In this document: positions 1 to 8,088 of the stretch, piece by piece
Layout of the letters: each line of letters opens with the position of its first letter
Numbering within the stretch: position 1 is the stretch's first letter
From: an uncultured Chthonomonas sp.
GTDB lineage: Bacteria > Armatimonadota > Chthonomonadetes > Chthonomonadales > Chthonomonadaceae
Assembly: GCA_903859705.1 (NCBI GenBank)
Contig: CAIONQ010000163.1
Coordinates: 124,001 to 188,000, forward strand
DNA length: 64,000 nt
Direction: 5' to 3'
The notes under the pieces: model-generated
The model's input: the letters and a program-made list of their open reading frames with translations, nothing else
Database searches by the model: none
Told to the model about the DNA's origin: nothing
Program-made: the position numbers and the translations under genes

Positions 1-308
1 GGCTCGCCGCTGGATATAAATACATCGTATGCTTCCCAGGTGGTTTCGGTATCCGCAATCCAGAAGGGCTTAACGGCAACCGGCTTTCCGCCAATCTTGA
101 CGCTACCACCAGGTATGCCAACCATATTCACCTTAACAACCGAGCCAGGAAGCGTTTCGGCATAGGTTGCCGGCGCCTTCTGAGCAGTGGCTGTGCGGGG
201 AGCAAGGGCAACAGCGGGTAGAATGAGTGCGGCGGCGATAAGCGCAGCACCCCGTGTGCGGAATCGTCCGGTAAAACAATTTGTGGCAGAAGTAATGAAG
301 AAACTCAC
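1..308 (-). CDS. SUMF1/FGE-sulfatase-domain secreted protein (partial, C-terminus outside window)
   Basis: Translating the minus strand from a GTG at 308 gives about 102 residues with no stop, running off the left edge. Residues 1-40 form a signal peptide (basic GRFRTRG, then an Ala/Leu-rich core and a TATAQ cleavage region). The mature part starts with VVKVNMVGIPGGSVKIGG, PVAVKPFWIADTETTWEAYD, which matches the opening of the formylglycine-generating-enzyme-like (SUMF1, PF03781) fold, usually written MV.IPGGSF..G and V.PFWI...EVT...Y. Members are either sulfatase-maturing enzymes or, more often in bacteria, exported domains of unknown role; the deciding C-terminal cysteines lie outside the window. 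A GGAAAGGG ribosome site lies about 11 nt before the GTG. The start overlaps the start of the divergent apbE gene by 14 nt. Confidence 0.75.
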   Translation of the reverse strand, partial: MSFFITSATNCFTGRFRTRGAALIAAALILPAVALAPRTATAQKAPATYAETLPGSVVKVNMVGIPGGSVKIGGKPVAVKPFWIADTETTWEAYDVFISSGE

Positions 309-1341
309 GATACAGAAAACCCTTTCCGTCTGGATGATGCTGGCGGTGGTTGCCCTGGCAGCCACACTATCCGGCAGCGTTCATGCGGACGCACTCGAAT
401 TAACCAGATATGAGTATACCGAATACCACATGGGTGTGGATGTTCGGATCGTAGTTTATACCGAAAACAAAGAGAAAGCCGAAAAGGCTGTTTCTGCTGC
501 TTTCGAACGGTTTGCCCAGCTCGATACCATCATGAGCGATTATCGCGCAGATAGCGAACTGATGCAGTTGTGCGCAAAGGCTGGCGGACCCCCCGTGCGC
601 ACAAGCAAGGAGCTAACTAAAGTACTGGCTCATGCGCAAGAGCTTTCCCGCCGTAGCCAGGGAGCCTTTGATATAACCTGTAGTCCTTCTGTGCGCCTGT
701 GGCGCACGGCACGTAAATCCCACATACTGCCCACCGAAGCACAGATTGCTGCCGCAGTTAACCTCACCGGCTGGCAAAAGCTGCAGGTAAACGCCCGCAA
801 GCACACAGCGCGCCTTGCGCAGCAGGGCATGCTTCTGGATCTTGGCGGCATTGGTAAAGGCTTTGCCAATGATGAAGCCCAGAAAGTACTGAAACACTTC
901 GGCATACGCTGCGCGCTTGTAGAAGCCGGAGGCGATATTGTGGTAACAAACGCGCCGCCAGGTACACGCGGGTGGCGCATTCAGGCTCAGATCCATAATA
1001 ACGAGCTTCCCTCGCTGGATCCTCAAGATCCGCGGGTTATGCTGCTAAGCAACTGCAGTATCTCCACCTCTGGCGATACCGAGCAGTTTGTAGATATCGG
1101 CGGTCAACGCTTCTCACATATCGTTAACCCGCTTACGGGCCGCGCACTCACCAACCGCATAGCAGTAATGGTAATTGCACCAACTGGCATCGTTACCGAT
1201 GGCCTCACAAAACCTGTAAGTATTCTCGGTGTTGAGAAAACCCGAGATCTTGTAAGTACCTACCCTGGTGCCCACGTTTGGATTGGCTTCGATCGTGGAG
1301 ACGAAAAACCCACACCGCGCGGAGATCAACGTGCCCCTTAA
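295..1341 (+). CDS. apbE: FAD:protein FMN transferase (ApbE family)
   Basis: ApbE attaches FMN covalently to Thr residues of exported flavoproteins (Rnf/Nqr subunits, FMN-binding reductases). The protein has 348 aa from the ATG at 295; a longer reading from 187 would antisense the neighbouring signal peptide and is disfavoured. MKKLTIQKTLSVWMM followed by a hydrophobic stretch ending SGSVHA is a signal peptide, so it acts outside the inner membrane. Family motifs seen: DLGGIGKGFANDEA near residue 185, VEAGGDIVV, and FSHIVNPLTGRAL near 285, with the C-terminal acidic/Thr metal region (TDGLTKPVSILG) slightly unusual compared with the common TAD.LST.L form. The target flavoprotein is not visible in this window. 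The next gene, a phosphoesterase, starts 43 nt downstream on the same strand. Confidence 0.9.
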   Translation: MKKLTIQKTLSVWMMLAVVALAATLSGSVHADALELTRYEYTEYHMGVDVRIVVYTENKEKAEKAVSAAFERFAQLDTIMSDYRADSELMQLCAKAGGPPVRTSKELTKVLAHAQELSRRSQGAFDITCSPSVRLWRTARKSHILPTEAQIAAAVNLTGWQKLQVNARKHTARLAQQGMLLDLGGIGKGFANDEAQKVLKHFGIRCALVEAGGDIVVTNAPPGTRGWRIQAQIHNNELPSLDPQDPRVMLLSNCSISTSGDTEQFVDIGGQRFSHIVNPLTGRALTNRIAVMVIAPTGIVTDGLTKPVSILGVEKTRDLVSTYPGAHVWIGFDRGDEKPTPRGDQRAP

Positions 1342-1384
1342 TCTCGCAAATACCAGCGCCATCCCCGTAACTCAGGAGACAAAC

Positions 1385-2314
1385 GTGAGCCTTAACCGAC
1401 GCGAGCTTCTTATTTCCGGCGCCGCCGGGTTGGCGCTATCCGCCGATAACGCCCAGGCGGCCCCATCCCGCTTCCACTTTGTACATATCACCGATACGCA
1501 CATTCAGCCAGAGCTCGGTGCTACTTCTGGCGTGCACAGAGCGTTTCAGGCAGTCAAAGCGCTGGAGCATAAGCCCGGCTTCGGCCTCATAGGCGGCGAT
1601 CTTGTAATGGATGCCTCCCGCGTGTCACACGATAGGGCAGACAGGGTTTTCGCGCTTTGGCGGGAGCAGGCAGAAACGCTTGGCATGCCGCTGCACTACT
1701 CCATGGGCAACCATGATCTGTATGGCCTTGGTTCTGAAGCAGAGGGCAAACCCTCTACAGATAGCCCGGATTATGGCAAAAAGCTCTGGAAAAAGCGCCT
1801 TGGCCTGAGCACCACTTATTCCACATTTGATCATCAAGGATGGCGTTTTGTTTCGTTGGATTCTGCAGGCATCACTCCTGACTATGGTTGGGAAGGTGTG
1901 CTGGATCTGGCACAAATTTCCTGGCTAGATAATCTGCTGCGCAAAACGCCACGAACCATGCCCATGGTGTTTCTAACACACTATCCTATTTTTACGGCTT
2001 TCACCCAGTACTACGATGGGCCAGAAAAGGGCCCAACATCTGGCATGGTTGTAAAGAATGGCAAACAGTTTAGAGAAATGATCCAGAAACACAACGTGAA
2101 AGCTGTGTTTCAAGGCCATAGCCACATCGTAGAAGAGATTGAGTACCTTGGCGTTAAGTACATCACCGGAGGAGCTGTTTGCGGCGAATGGTGGAAGGGC
2201 CCACGCCTGGGTGTCCACCCGGAAGGCTTTGTAAGCGTAACCGTAGAGGGGCAAAACCTGCACTGGAAGTACGTGCCATATGGCTGGAATGCCGCACAGC
2301 ATGCTTCTGCGTGA
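1385..2314 (+). CDS. Exported calcineurin-like metallophosphoesterase
   Basis: This protein (309 aa) has all five blocks of the calcineurin-like phosphoesterase fold in order: HITDTHI, GGDLVMD, GNHD, THYPIF and GHSH. These bind two metal ions and hydrolyse phosphate mono- or diesters; the substrate cannot be read from sequence. The chosen start is GTG at 1385, preceded by CAGGAGAC five bases upstream; the open frame begins at 1268 inside apbE, but that extension has no ribosome site. The N-terminus VSLNRRELLISGAAGLAL...NAQA is a signal peptide with a twin-Arg pair, so Tat export is likely. It lies 43 nt after apbE and is probably co-transcribed with it. Confidence 0.85.
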   Translation: MSLNRRELLISGAAGLALSADNAQAAPSRFHFVHITDTHIQPELGATSGVHRAFQAVKALEHKPGFGLIGGDLVMDASRVSHDRADRVFALWREQAETLGMPLHYSMGNHDLYGLGSEAEGKPSTDSPDYGKKLWKKRLGLSTTYSTFDHQGWRFVSLDSAGITPDYGWEGVLDLAQISWLDNLLRKTPRTMPMVFLTHYPIFTAFTQYYDGPEKGPTSGMVVKNGKQFREMIQKHNVKAVFQGHSHIVEEIEYLGVKYITGGAVCGEWWKGPRLGVHPEGFVSVTVEGQNLHWKYVPYGWNAAQHASA

Positions 2315-2476
2315 ATTGACTCTGAGAACGGGTATCCGGTATCCTGACTCGCGCGGAGAACCGCAATTTGCGGAGTTGATCCGGTGAAGATTTGATGCGG
2401 AGAAAAAGTAGGCGTTGGCGCAGCACACTGTGCAGTGCATGCGCAGCGCACTCTCCGTGGGAAGGAATTTCATATA

Positions 2477-4078
2477 ATGTTGAAGGTGCTTGTTAGCGAT
2501 CCCCTTGCCGAATCTGGGATCGATAAGCTCCGGCAGGTTCCTGGCGTCCAGGTGGATGTCAAGCTAGGGCTTCCCATCGAGGAACTCATTGCCATAATTG
2601 GCGAGTACCACGCACTGGCAGTTCGCAGCGAAACCAAGGTTACTGCCGCTGTTCTCGAGGCCGCAGTAAACCTCAAAATTATCGGCCGTGCCGGCGTTGG
2701 CGTGGATAACATCGATGTTCCCGCCGCTACCCAGAAGGGCATTGTTGTTGTCAACTCTCCAGATGGCAACACGCTTGCCGCCGCAGAGCTAACCGTTGGC
2801 CTCATTCTTGCTCTTGCACGTAAAATCCCGGCTGGCGATGCCACCATGAAAGCTGGAAAGTGGGATCGTAAGAAGTTTGTAGGCACCGAGCTTTACCACA
2901 AAACCATCGGTATTGTTGGCCTTGGCCGCATCGGTTGTGCAGTAGCACAGCGCCTCAAGGGTTTTGAGGTGGAGCTTATTGCTTACAACCCGTTCGCCAC
3001 AGAAGAGCAAACACGTAGCCTGGGTGTTGAGCCCGTTGCACTGGATGATCTGTTGCGCCGCTCCGATTTTATTTCGGTTCACACTCCGCTCAATAACGAC
3101 ACACGTGGCATGATTGGTGCCGAGCAAATTGCCATCATGAAAGATGGCGTTCGCCTCGTTAACTGCGCCCGTGGCGGCGTTATTGATGAAGCAGCCATTG
3201 CCGAAGGTGTTAAGAGTGGCAAAATTGGCGGCATTGCCTTTGATGTGTTCAGCAAAGAGCCGCCGGATGCCGATAACCCTATTCTGGGCCTGCCAAACAG
3301 CATCACCACGCCGCACCTTGGTGCTTCTACCGAAGAGGCCCAAACCAAGGTAGCTGTTGATGTTTGTGAGCAGATTGCCGATGTACTGCAGGGGCGCCCG
3401 GCCCGCACCGCCGTTAACTTGCCGGTTATATCCGCCGAAGATCTGGCACGGCTTGCGCCATACCAGAACCTGGCAACCAAAATCGGCAGCCTGCAGATGC
3501 AGCTGGCACGCGCAACCGGTGTAGCCGGCCGCCCCATTGCCGAAGTAGAGGTCGCCATCTATGGCGATCTTGAAGGGCTGCCCACTGGGCCCGTTACACG
3601 CGCAGTTGTGAAAGGGCTTGTTACCCCGTTACTCAGCGATCCCGTTAACGAAGTGAACGCACCAGCCCTGGCAGAGGCACGTGGCATCAAGGTAGTAGAA
3701 ACCCGCTACCCTGCGCAGGCTAACCATACATGCCCAATTTCGGTACGTGCGCGCTTCGCAAATGGTGAGCACACCATCTGTGGCACCGTTTACGATAACA
3801 CGGCCCACATCGTACACATAGATGGATACCGCGTTGATATCCTGCCCACCGGCAACATGATCGTTACCGCACATACCGATAAACCCGGCATGATCGGCAA
3901 AGTTGGCACCCTGCTCGGCGAGAATGGCGTGAACATTGCGGGCATGAACGTTGGCAGAGATAACTCTGGTGGCCGCGCAATCATGGTTCTGCTGGTGGAT
4001 GACCCCATCTCTCCAGAACTTATGGAAAAAATCCGCTCTATCGCGGGTATGGAAACTGCTCAGCTGGTTTCGCTCTAA
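2477..4078 (+). CDS. serA: D-3-phosphoglycerate dehydrogenase
   Basis: SerA oxidises 3-phosphoglycerate to 3-phosphohydroxypyruvate with NAD+, the committed step of serine synthesis. The 533-aa length fits the long (type I, mycobacterial-like) form: substrate and NAD domains up to about 310 (GLGRIG dinucleotide loop near 147, ARGG...D and HLGAST catalytic region), an intervening ASB domain (about 320-450), and a C-terminal ACT domain (TAHTDKPGMIGKVGTLL, about 457-533) that usually gives serine feedback inhibition. The start at 2477 is chosen because GGAAGGA lies upstream and MLKVLVSDPL matches the family N-terminus; an upstream in-frame ATG at 2435 adds 14 unconserved residues. A nested hairpin follows the stop. 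Confidence 0.95.
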   Translation: MLKVLVSDPLAESGIDKLRQVPGVQVDVKLGLPIEELIAIIGEYHALAVRSETKVTAAVLEAAVNLKIIGRAGVGVDNIDVPAATQKGIVVVNSPDGNTLAAAELTVGLILALARKIPAGDATMKAGKWDRKKFVGTELYHKTIGIVGLGRIGCAVAQRLKGFEVELIAYNPFATEEQTRSLGVEPVALDDLLRRSDFISVHTPLNNDTRGMIGAEQIAIMKDGVRLVNCARGGVIDEAAIAEGVKSGKIGGIAFDVFSKEPPDADNPILGLPNSITTPHLGASTEEAQTKVAVDVCEQIADVLQGRPARTAVNLPVISAEDLARLAPYQNLATKIGSLQMQLARATGVAGRPIAEVEVAIYGDLEGLPTGPVTRAVVKGLVTPLLSDPVNEVNAPALAEARGIKVVETRYPAQANHTCPISVRARFANGEHTICGTVYDNTAHIVHIDGYRVDILPTGNMIVTAHTDKPGMIGKVGTLLGENGVNIAGMNVGRDNSGGRAIMVLLVDDPISPELMEKIRSIAGMETAQLVSL

Positions 4079-4088
4079 CCAAAACGCA

Positions 4089-4119
4089 CACGGCGGCGTA
4101 AACTAACGCCAATGCCGTG
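4089..4119 (+). terminator. Nested hairpin after serA
   Basis: Ten bases after the serA stop, CACGGC (4089-4094) pairs with GCCGTG (4114-4119), and inside it GGCGT pairs with ACGCC around a 6-base loop. There is no T-run, so it may be an mRNA 3'-end stabiliser or a Rho-associated end rather than a classic intrinsic terminator. Confidence 0.45.
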
Positions 4120-4349
4120 CACACGGTCTGCGCAACCGCCAACACGCGGGGCCGCAGGCCGTACTGCTTTATTGCCAAATCTTTCTGACCACTTGCTGCG
4201 TATATCCAGTTACTCTAATAGTGAAACCGGATGTACACACCGGGGCCAACGGCAGGTTTTCTGCCTGCGCTCCCTGCGGAAGGGTACAATAATAGCCGTT
4301 AAATCCGTTTCTACGGATTACCCACACTATCGAGAGAGAGAAGATATTC

Positions 4350-5213
4350 ATGACCGCACAGGAGACCGCCCCGGCTGCCGGCATCCCAATGAAACTTGGC
4401 CACAGCCCGGATTCCGATGATGCATTTATGTTTTATGGCCTGGCACACAACAAGGTAGATGCCGAAGGGCTGGTGTTTGAACACATCCTTAAGGATATTC
4501 AAACCCTGAACGAGTGGGCACAGGAAGGCCGCCTGGAGTGCACTGCCATCTCCGTACACGCCTATGCTTTTGTTAGCGATAAGTACGCTATCCTCACGCA
4601 TGGCGCAAGTATGGGCGATGGCTATGGGCCAATGATTGTAGTGCAAAAAGATAAAGAGGTTTCGGATCTCAGCACCCTCAAAATTGCGATTCCTGGCCTT
4701 ATGACGAGTGCATTCCTCAGCCTCTCGCTATTTATTGGCAAACCGTACGAGTACGTTGTAATGCCCTTCGATACCATAATGGAGGCCGTTGCGGCTGGCG
4801 AAGTAGAGGCGGGACTCATTATTCATGAAGGCCAGCTTACGCATGAAACGCTGGGTCTGAAGTGTATTCTGGATCTCGGCAAATGGTGGAAAGAAGATAC
4901 GGGCCTGCCGCTGCCGCTTGGCGTAAATGCCATCCGCAAAGATCTCAGCCCGGATCTGCAGCTGCGCGCAAGCCGCTCTCTAAAACGCAGCATTGTGCAC
5001 GCGCTGGAGAATCGCAGCGGAGCACTCACCCATGCCATGCAGTATGCCGGTGATATGGACCCTGGCACCGCAGATACGTTTGTGGGCATGTATGTAAATA
5101 ACTGGACCGTAGACATGGGCGAACCCGGCAAGCGCAGCATTCAAATGTTTCTGGATAGGGCTGCCGAGCAGGGCCTCATCGCGCCGGTTGGCCCGGTGGA
5201 ATTCGTAGAGTAA
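4350..5213 (+). CDS. mqnD: 1,4-dihydroxy-6-naphthoate synthase (futalosine menaquinone pathway)
   Basis: MqnD converts cyclic dehypoxanthine futalosine into 1,4-dihydroxy-6-naphthoate in the futalosine route to menaquinone. The 287-aa protein opens with LGHSPDSDDAFMFYGLA, the hallmark of the MqnD branch (periplasmic-binding-protein-like fold), and continues with SVHAYA, GASMGDGYGPMIV and IPGLMTSAFLSL. This implies the organism makes menaquinone without the classical Men enzymes; no other mqn gene is in the window. Start ATG 4350 follows a purine-rich GAGAGAGAGAAG stretch. The 270-base leader holds a small GCAGG/CCTGC hairpin (4252-4268) and a TACAAT hexamer (4285-4290) without a good -35, so a promoter there is uncertain. 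Confidence 0.92.
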   Translation: MTAQETAPAAGIPMKLGHSPDSDDAFMFYGLAHNKVDAEGLVFEHILKDIQTLNEWAQEGRLECTAISVHAYAFVSDKYAILTHGASMGDGYGPMIVVQKDKEVSDLSTLKIAIPGLMTSAFLSLSLFIGKPYEYVVMPFDTIMEAVAAGEVEAGLIIHEGQLTHETLGLKCILDLGKWWKEDTGLPLPLGVNAIRKDLSPDLQLRASRSLKRSIVHALENRSGALTHAMQYAGDMDPGTADTFVGMYVNNWTVDMGEPGKRSIQMFLDRAAEQGLIAPVGPVEFVE

Positions 5214-5225
5214 AGAAAGGTGGCG

Positions 5226-5249
5226 CGGCTGCCAGTTGGTTGGCAGCCG
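5226..5249 (+). terminator. Perfect 9-bp hairpin between mqnD and the AAA ATPase gene
   Basis: CGGCTGCCA (5226-5234) and TGGCAGCCG (5241-5249) are exact reverse complements with a 6-base loop. No T-run follows. It lies upstream of the ATG at 5265 and argues against the alternative GTG start at 5220, which would place the hairpin inside coding sequence. It could be a leaky terminator, an attenuator or a processing site. Confidence 0.5.
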
Positions 5250-5264
5250 TGCAACGCACAACGC

Positions 5265-6581
5265 ATGAGCAATACTCCAGCCGAAACTATAAGTGATATT
5301 CTTCATCGTGGTATGCAGCGCGCTCGGGTCTATGATTGGAGCGGCGCGGTTAACCAATTTCGGCGTGCAGTAGCCGTTGAGCCAGAAAGCGTTGAAGCCA
5401 GATTTAGGCTTGGCTGGGCGCTATGGAACCTTGCCGATTCTAACAAGCCCTCTATGGCAGATATGGCCATGGTGTATGGGGCATCGGTTTTTGGGTTCAA
5501 TCAAACCGCCAACGATGGCCGCAAGCGCATTCAGGCATACCGGCAGCAAATTGTAGATGGCGTTCAATACCTGCACTCCGTGCTGGAACGCGATCCGGAA
5601 CATGCACGTGCTCTCTACTACCTTGCCAAGTGCTACAACGCCATAGATAGGCGTGCCGAAGCGGATGCCGCAGCCCGAAAGGCCGCCCAACTGGAGCCAG
5701 GCAACACCAGCTATCGCTCCCTGGCTGATACTCTCCAGCAGCAGGGCGTCAAACTTCCCGAAATGGCGTCCTCGCTTTCGGGGCAGCACGAGCCCACTCC
5801 CGAGCCCCCTCTGGTGTTTGAGCCCACCAGTTGGGACGAACTGGTGTTGAACCCAAAAACCAAGCGAGAACTGCGCCAGATGCAGCTTATGTTAGAGCGG
5901 CCAGATCTTGCGCGGGAACTGGGCGTGCAATCGCCAACTGGCATCCTGCTTAAGGGCCCACCCGGCACCGGCAAAACCACCATTGCCCGTGTACTGGCCT
6001 CCGAAGCAAACTGCAGCTTCTACTCCATTACCCCCGCAGATATCAACCAGATGTATGTTGGGGAGAGTGAAAAGCGCGTAAGAGATCTGTTTGCACGAGC
6101 CCGCGCAACACCGCCTTCCATCATATTTGTGGATGAAATAGATGCCCTGCTGCCACAGCGCCAGGGCGGCACCGTATCGGTACATTCAGATAAGGTGGTG
6201 AACCAGTTCCTGCAGGAGATGGATGGCATAACCCCCAACAGCCGCGTGTTTGTGGTAGGGGCAACCAACCGGCCAGATATGCTGGATCAGGCCCTGATGC
6301 GAGGTGGGCGCCTCTCCAGAGAGATAGAGATCCCTCTACCAGATCTGGATGAGCGGCATCAGCTCTTCGTAATCGTATCGCGCAGGGCAAACCTCGCCGA
6401 GGATGTCGATCTTAAAGTGCTGGCACAACGCACAGAAGGCTACAGTGGGGCGGATATAAAAGCCCTGCTAAACGAAGCAGGTTTGCAGGCGCTCATCCGC
6501 ATTGCGGATGAGGCCGAAGGGCAGCCCAGAACGCTTACCATGGCAGATTTTGAGGGCGCGCTGCTCAACCTGGATAAGTAG
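5265..6581 (+). CDS. TPR-AAA+ ATPase (Cdc48/FtsH-like AAA module)
   Basis: 438 aa. Residues 1 to about 170 contain TPR-type helices (RAVAVEPESVEARFRLGWAL, LERDPEHARALYYLAKCY, AAQLEPGNTSYRSLADTL), so the N-terminus is a protein-binding arm. From about 190 there is a single AAA domain: Walker A GPPGTGKT near 231, Walker B IIFVDEIDAL near 286, and the second region of homology NRPDMLDQALMRGGRLSREIE carrying the arginine finger. The C-terminal lid (GYSGADIKALLNEAG) is typical of classical AAA unfoldases and remodellers. No protease domain or membrane segment is present, so it is probably a cytoplasmic remodeller whose clients bind the TPRs. ATG 5265 is chosen over GTG 5220; it has no clear ribosome site. 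Confidence 0.85.
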   Translation: MSNTPAETISDILHRGMQRARVYDWSGAVNQFRRAVAVEPESVEARFRLGWALWNLADSNKPSMADMAMVYGASVFGFNQTANDGRKRIQAYRQQIVDGVQYLHSVLERDPEHARALYYLAKCYNAIDRRAEADAAARKAAQLEPGNTSYRSLADTLQQQGVKLPEMASSLSGQHEPTPEPPLVFEPTSWDELVLNPKTKRELRQMQLMLERPDLARELGVQSPTGILLKGPPGTGKTTIARVLASEANCSFYSITPADINQMYVGESEKRVRDLFARARATPPSIIFVDEIDALLPQRQGGTVSVHSDKVVNQFLQEMDGITPNSRVFVVGATNRPDMLDQALMRGGRLSREIEIPLPDLDERHQLFVIVSRRANLAEDVDLKVLAQRTEGYSGADIKALLNEAGLQALIRIADEAEGQPRTLTMADFEGALLNLDK

Positions 6582-6630
6582 ATTGGCCCGAACGGCCATA
6601 CACAAATAGAAACCTGAATGGGAGATAGAA

Positions 6631-7242
6631 TTGGCAAAACTCGTACTCGTACGGCACGGTCAGTCGACCTGGAACCTTGAGAATCGCTTCACCGGCTGGA
6701 TAGATGTGCCGCTTACAGAGCAGGGCCGCGAAGAGGCAGAAGACGCCGGCCGCAAAATCAAAGCAGCGGGCATTCACCTGGATGCAGCCTACACCTCCGC
6801 ACTGGTTCGCGCGCAGGATACCCTTGCACTAACCCTCAAAACTGCCGAGCAAGAGGGCCTGCCCACCACGCAGGATCAGGCACTTAACGAGCGCCACTAC
6901 GGCGATCTGCAGGGCTTGAACAAGGCGGAAACAGCCGAAAAGTTTGGCGACGCTCAGGTAAAAATCTGGCGACGCAGCTACGATGTTCCCCCGCCCAACG
7001 GCGAGAGCCTTAAGGATACCGCAGCCCGCGCGCTGCCCTACTTCGAGGCGCACATCCTGCCGGATCTCAAGGCTGGCAAAAACCTGATCATTGCCGCCCA
7101 CGGCAACAGCCTGCGCGCCATCGTAATGCAGCTGGATAAGCTGAGCGAAGCAGAAATCGTAGAGCTCAACATCCCCAACGGCGTACCCATCGTCTACGAT
7201 ATCGATGCCGAAGGCAACGTTACGGGCAAAACAGAGCTGTAA
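6631..7242 (+). CDS. gpmA: 2,3-bisphosphoglycerate-dependent phosphoglycerate mutase
   Basis: Interconverts 3- and 2-phosphoglycerate in glycolysis and gluconeogenesis. [17 protein letters not shown] places the phospho-acceptor histidine at residue 9; the second catalytic block is AAHGNSLR near 155, and [11 protein letters not shown] supplies the conserved Glu/His. At 203 aa it is the shorter GpmA version, without the extra insertions of the roughly 250-aa enterobacterial enzyme. The start is TTG at 6631, five to six bases after GGGAGA; no ATG fits the family N-terminus. A strong terminator follows the stop. Confidence 0.93.
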   Translation: MAKLVLVRHGQSTWNLENRFTGWIDVPLTEQGREEAEDAGRKIKAAGIHLDAAYTSALVRAQDTLALTLKTAEQEGLPTTQDQALNERHYGDLQGLNKAETAEKFGDAQVKIWRRSYDVPPPNGESLKDTAARALPYFEAHILPDLKAGKNLIIAAHGNSLRAIVMQLDKLSEAEIVELNIPNGVPIVYDIDAEGNVTGKTEL

Positions 7243-7266
7243 ACTACGCTCCTGTTCCGAAACTGT

Positions 7267-7312
7267 AAATCCCCTCGCAATCTAACCAGATTGCGAGGGG
7301 ATTTTGTTGTTT
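7267..7312 (+). terminator. Strong intrinsic terminator after gpmA
   Basis: A 17-bp perfect stem (7267-7283 with 7288-7304) around the loop AACC, with T-rich sequence running on downstream (TTTTGTTGTTTGG). This closes the housekeeping block and precedes the accessory-looking region. Confidence 0.92.
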
Positions 7313-7588
7313 GGTTGTTATTCCACACACTCTCCGCGCTGCTCGCGTCAACCGCCTCACCAACGGCAGATGTAACACCAAATTCGGAAATTGGTTCATA
7401 AACCGCGGCGTTATGTACAGTACCGGTCGATTGTGCCTGTTTTGATACGGTAGCGGTCCTTTATTGGGGCTTTTTATAACAGCTTTTGTAACGGTGGCAA
7501 CTGTAGATTAAGAGCATACATTCGCAACGGTATCGACAGTCGCTATCAATTTAGCCGAATGTGATTCAGAGAGGATCAGCAAAATCAC
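7313..7588. other. Intergenic region upstream of the 139-aa unknown gene
   Basis: About 275 bases without a supported gene. AT-rich patches and short direct similarities (for example TTTATAAC, TGTAACGG) are present but no confident promoter hexamer pair with 16-18 nt spacing was found. The base use looks less GC-rich than the housekeeping genes to the left. Confidence 0.4.
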
Positions 7589-8008
7589 ATGAACAGCTCT
7601 TCACTTGAGGTTACCAGTCTTAACTCACTTTTCATTCTGGCTCTTGCCGTCCGTTCTGCACGTGCAAGTGATGACAGCACTTCCCCAAACCGGGCAATCG
7701 ATGCTTTTATCGCTGCGGTCAAGGCTGATCTGCCATCAGGAGTTATCTCAAATGAACAGAATGATGCTGCGGCAGACCTGGTAAATGATCAGCTGGGTTT
7801 TTGGGGACCAACCCCAGGCACGTTCAACGCGTTCCAACAACTTTTCGTCGACGCGGTAAACACGGTGCTTATAAAGTTCGGTTGGCTGTCTGCAGGCAAG
7901 TCATCAACCTCCATCACAGCGAAGACTGCTTTATCAGCCGCAATGCTTGGTGACCTGGCCGATGCACTGTTGAATGAATTTGACGGGACAGTCGCCTGGG
8001 CGCCATAG
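7589..8008 (+). CDS. Unknown small protein (139 aa)
   Basis: Not recognised. The ATG at 7589 is preceded by GAGAGGATC about 10 bases upstream. The N-terminus has a short hydrophobic run (SLFILALAV) followed by RSARASDD, which could be a weak signal peptide. The rest looks helical and mildly acidic, with Ala-rich amphipathic segments (FNAFQQLFVDAVNTVLIKFGWL; TALSAAMLGDLADALL), and there are no cysteines. It is followed 80 nt later by a secreted beta-barrel-like protein on the same strand and then by a patatin-like lipase, and may belong with them. Codon use is less GC-biased than in the flanking conserved genes, which agrees with an accessory origin. Confidence 0.6.
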   Translation: MNSSSLEVTSLNSLFILALAVRSARASDDSTSPNRAIDAFIAAVKADLPSGVISNEQNDAAADLVNDQLGFWGPTPGTFNAFQQLFVDAVNTVLIKFGWLSAGKSSTSITAKTALSAAMLGDLADALLNEFDGTVAWAP

Positions 8009-8088
8009 GCCGATTGCCATTATGTGCTTGTCCAAGCACATCAATCGATTGCTGCAATTACACCGATTTTCAGGGAGATAACTCATAT

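Noticed and set aside
187-294. N-terminal extension of apbE
   Set aside because: The extra 36 residues are antisense to the signal peptide of the neighbouring FGE-like gene and lack a ribosome site.
4285-4290. TACAAT as -10 box of an mqnD promoter
   Set aside because: No -35-like hexamer with 16-18 nt spacing precedes it, so it was not called as a promoter.
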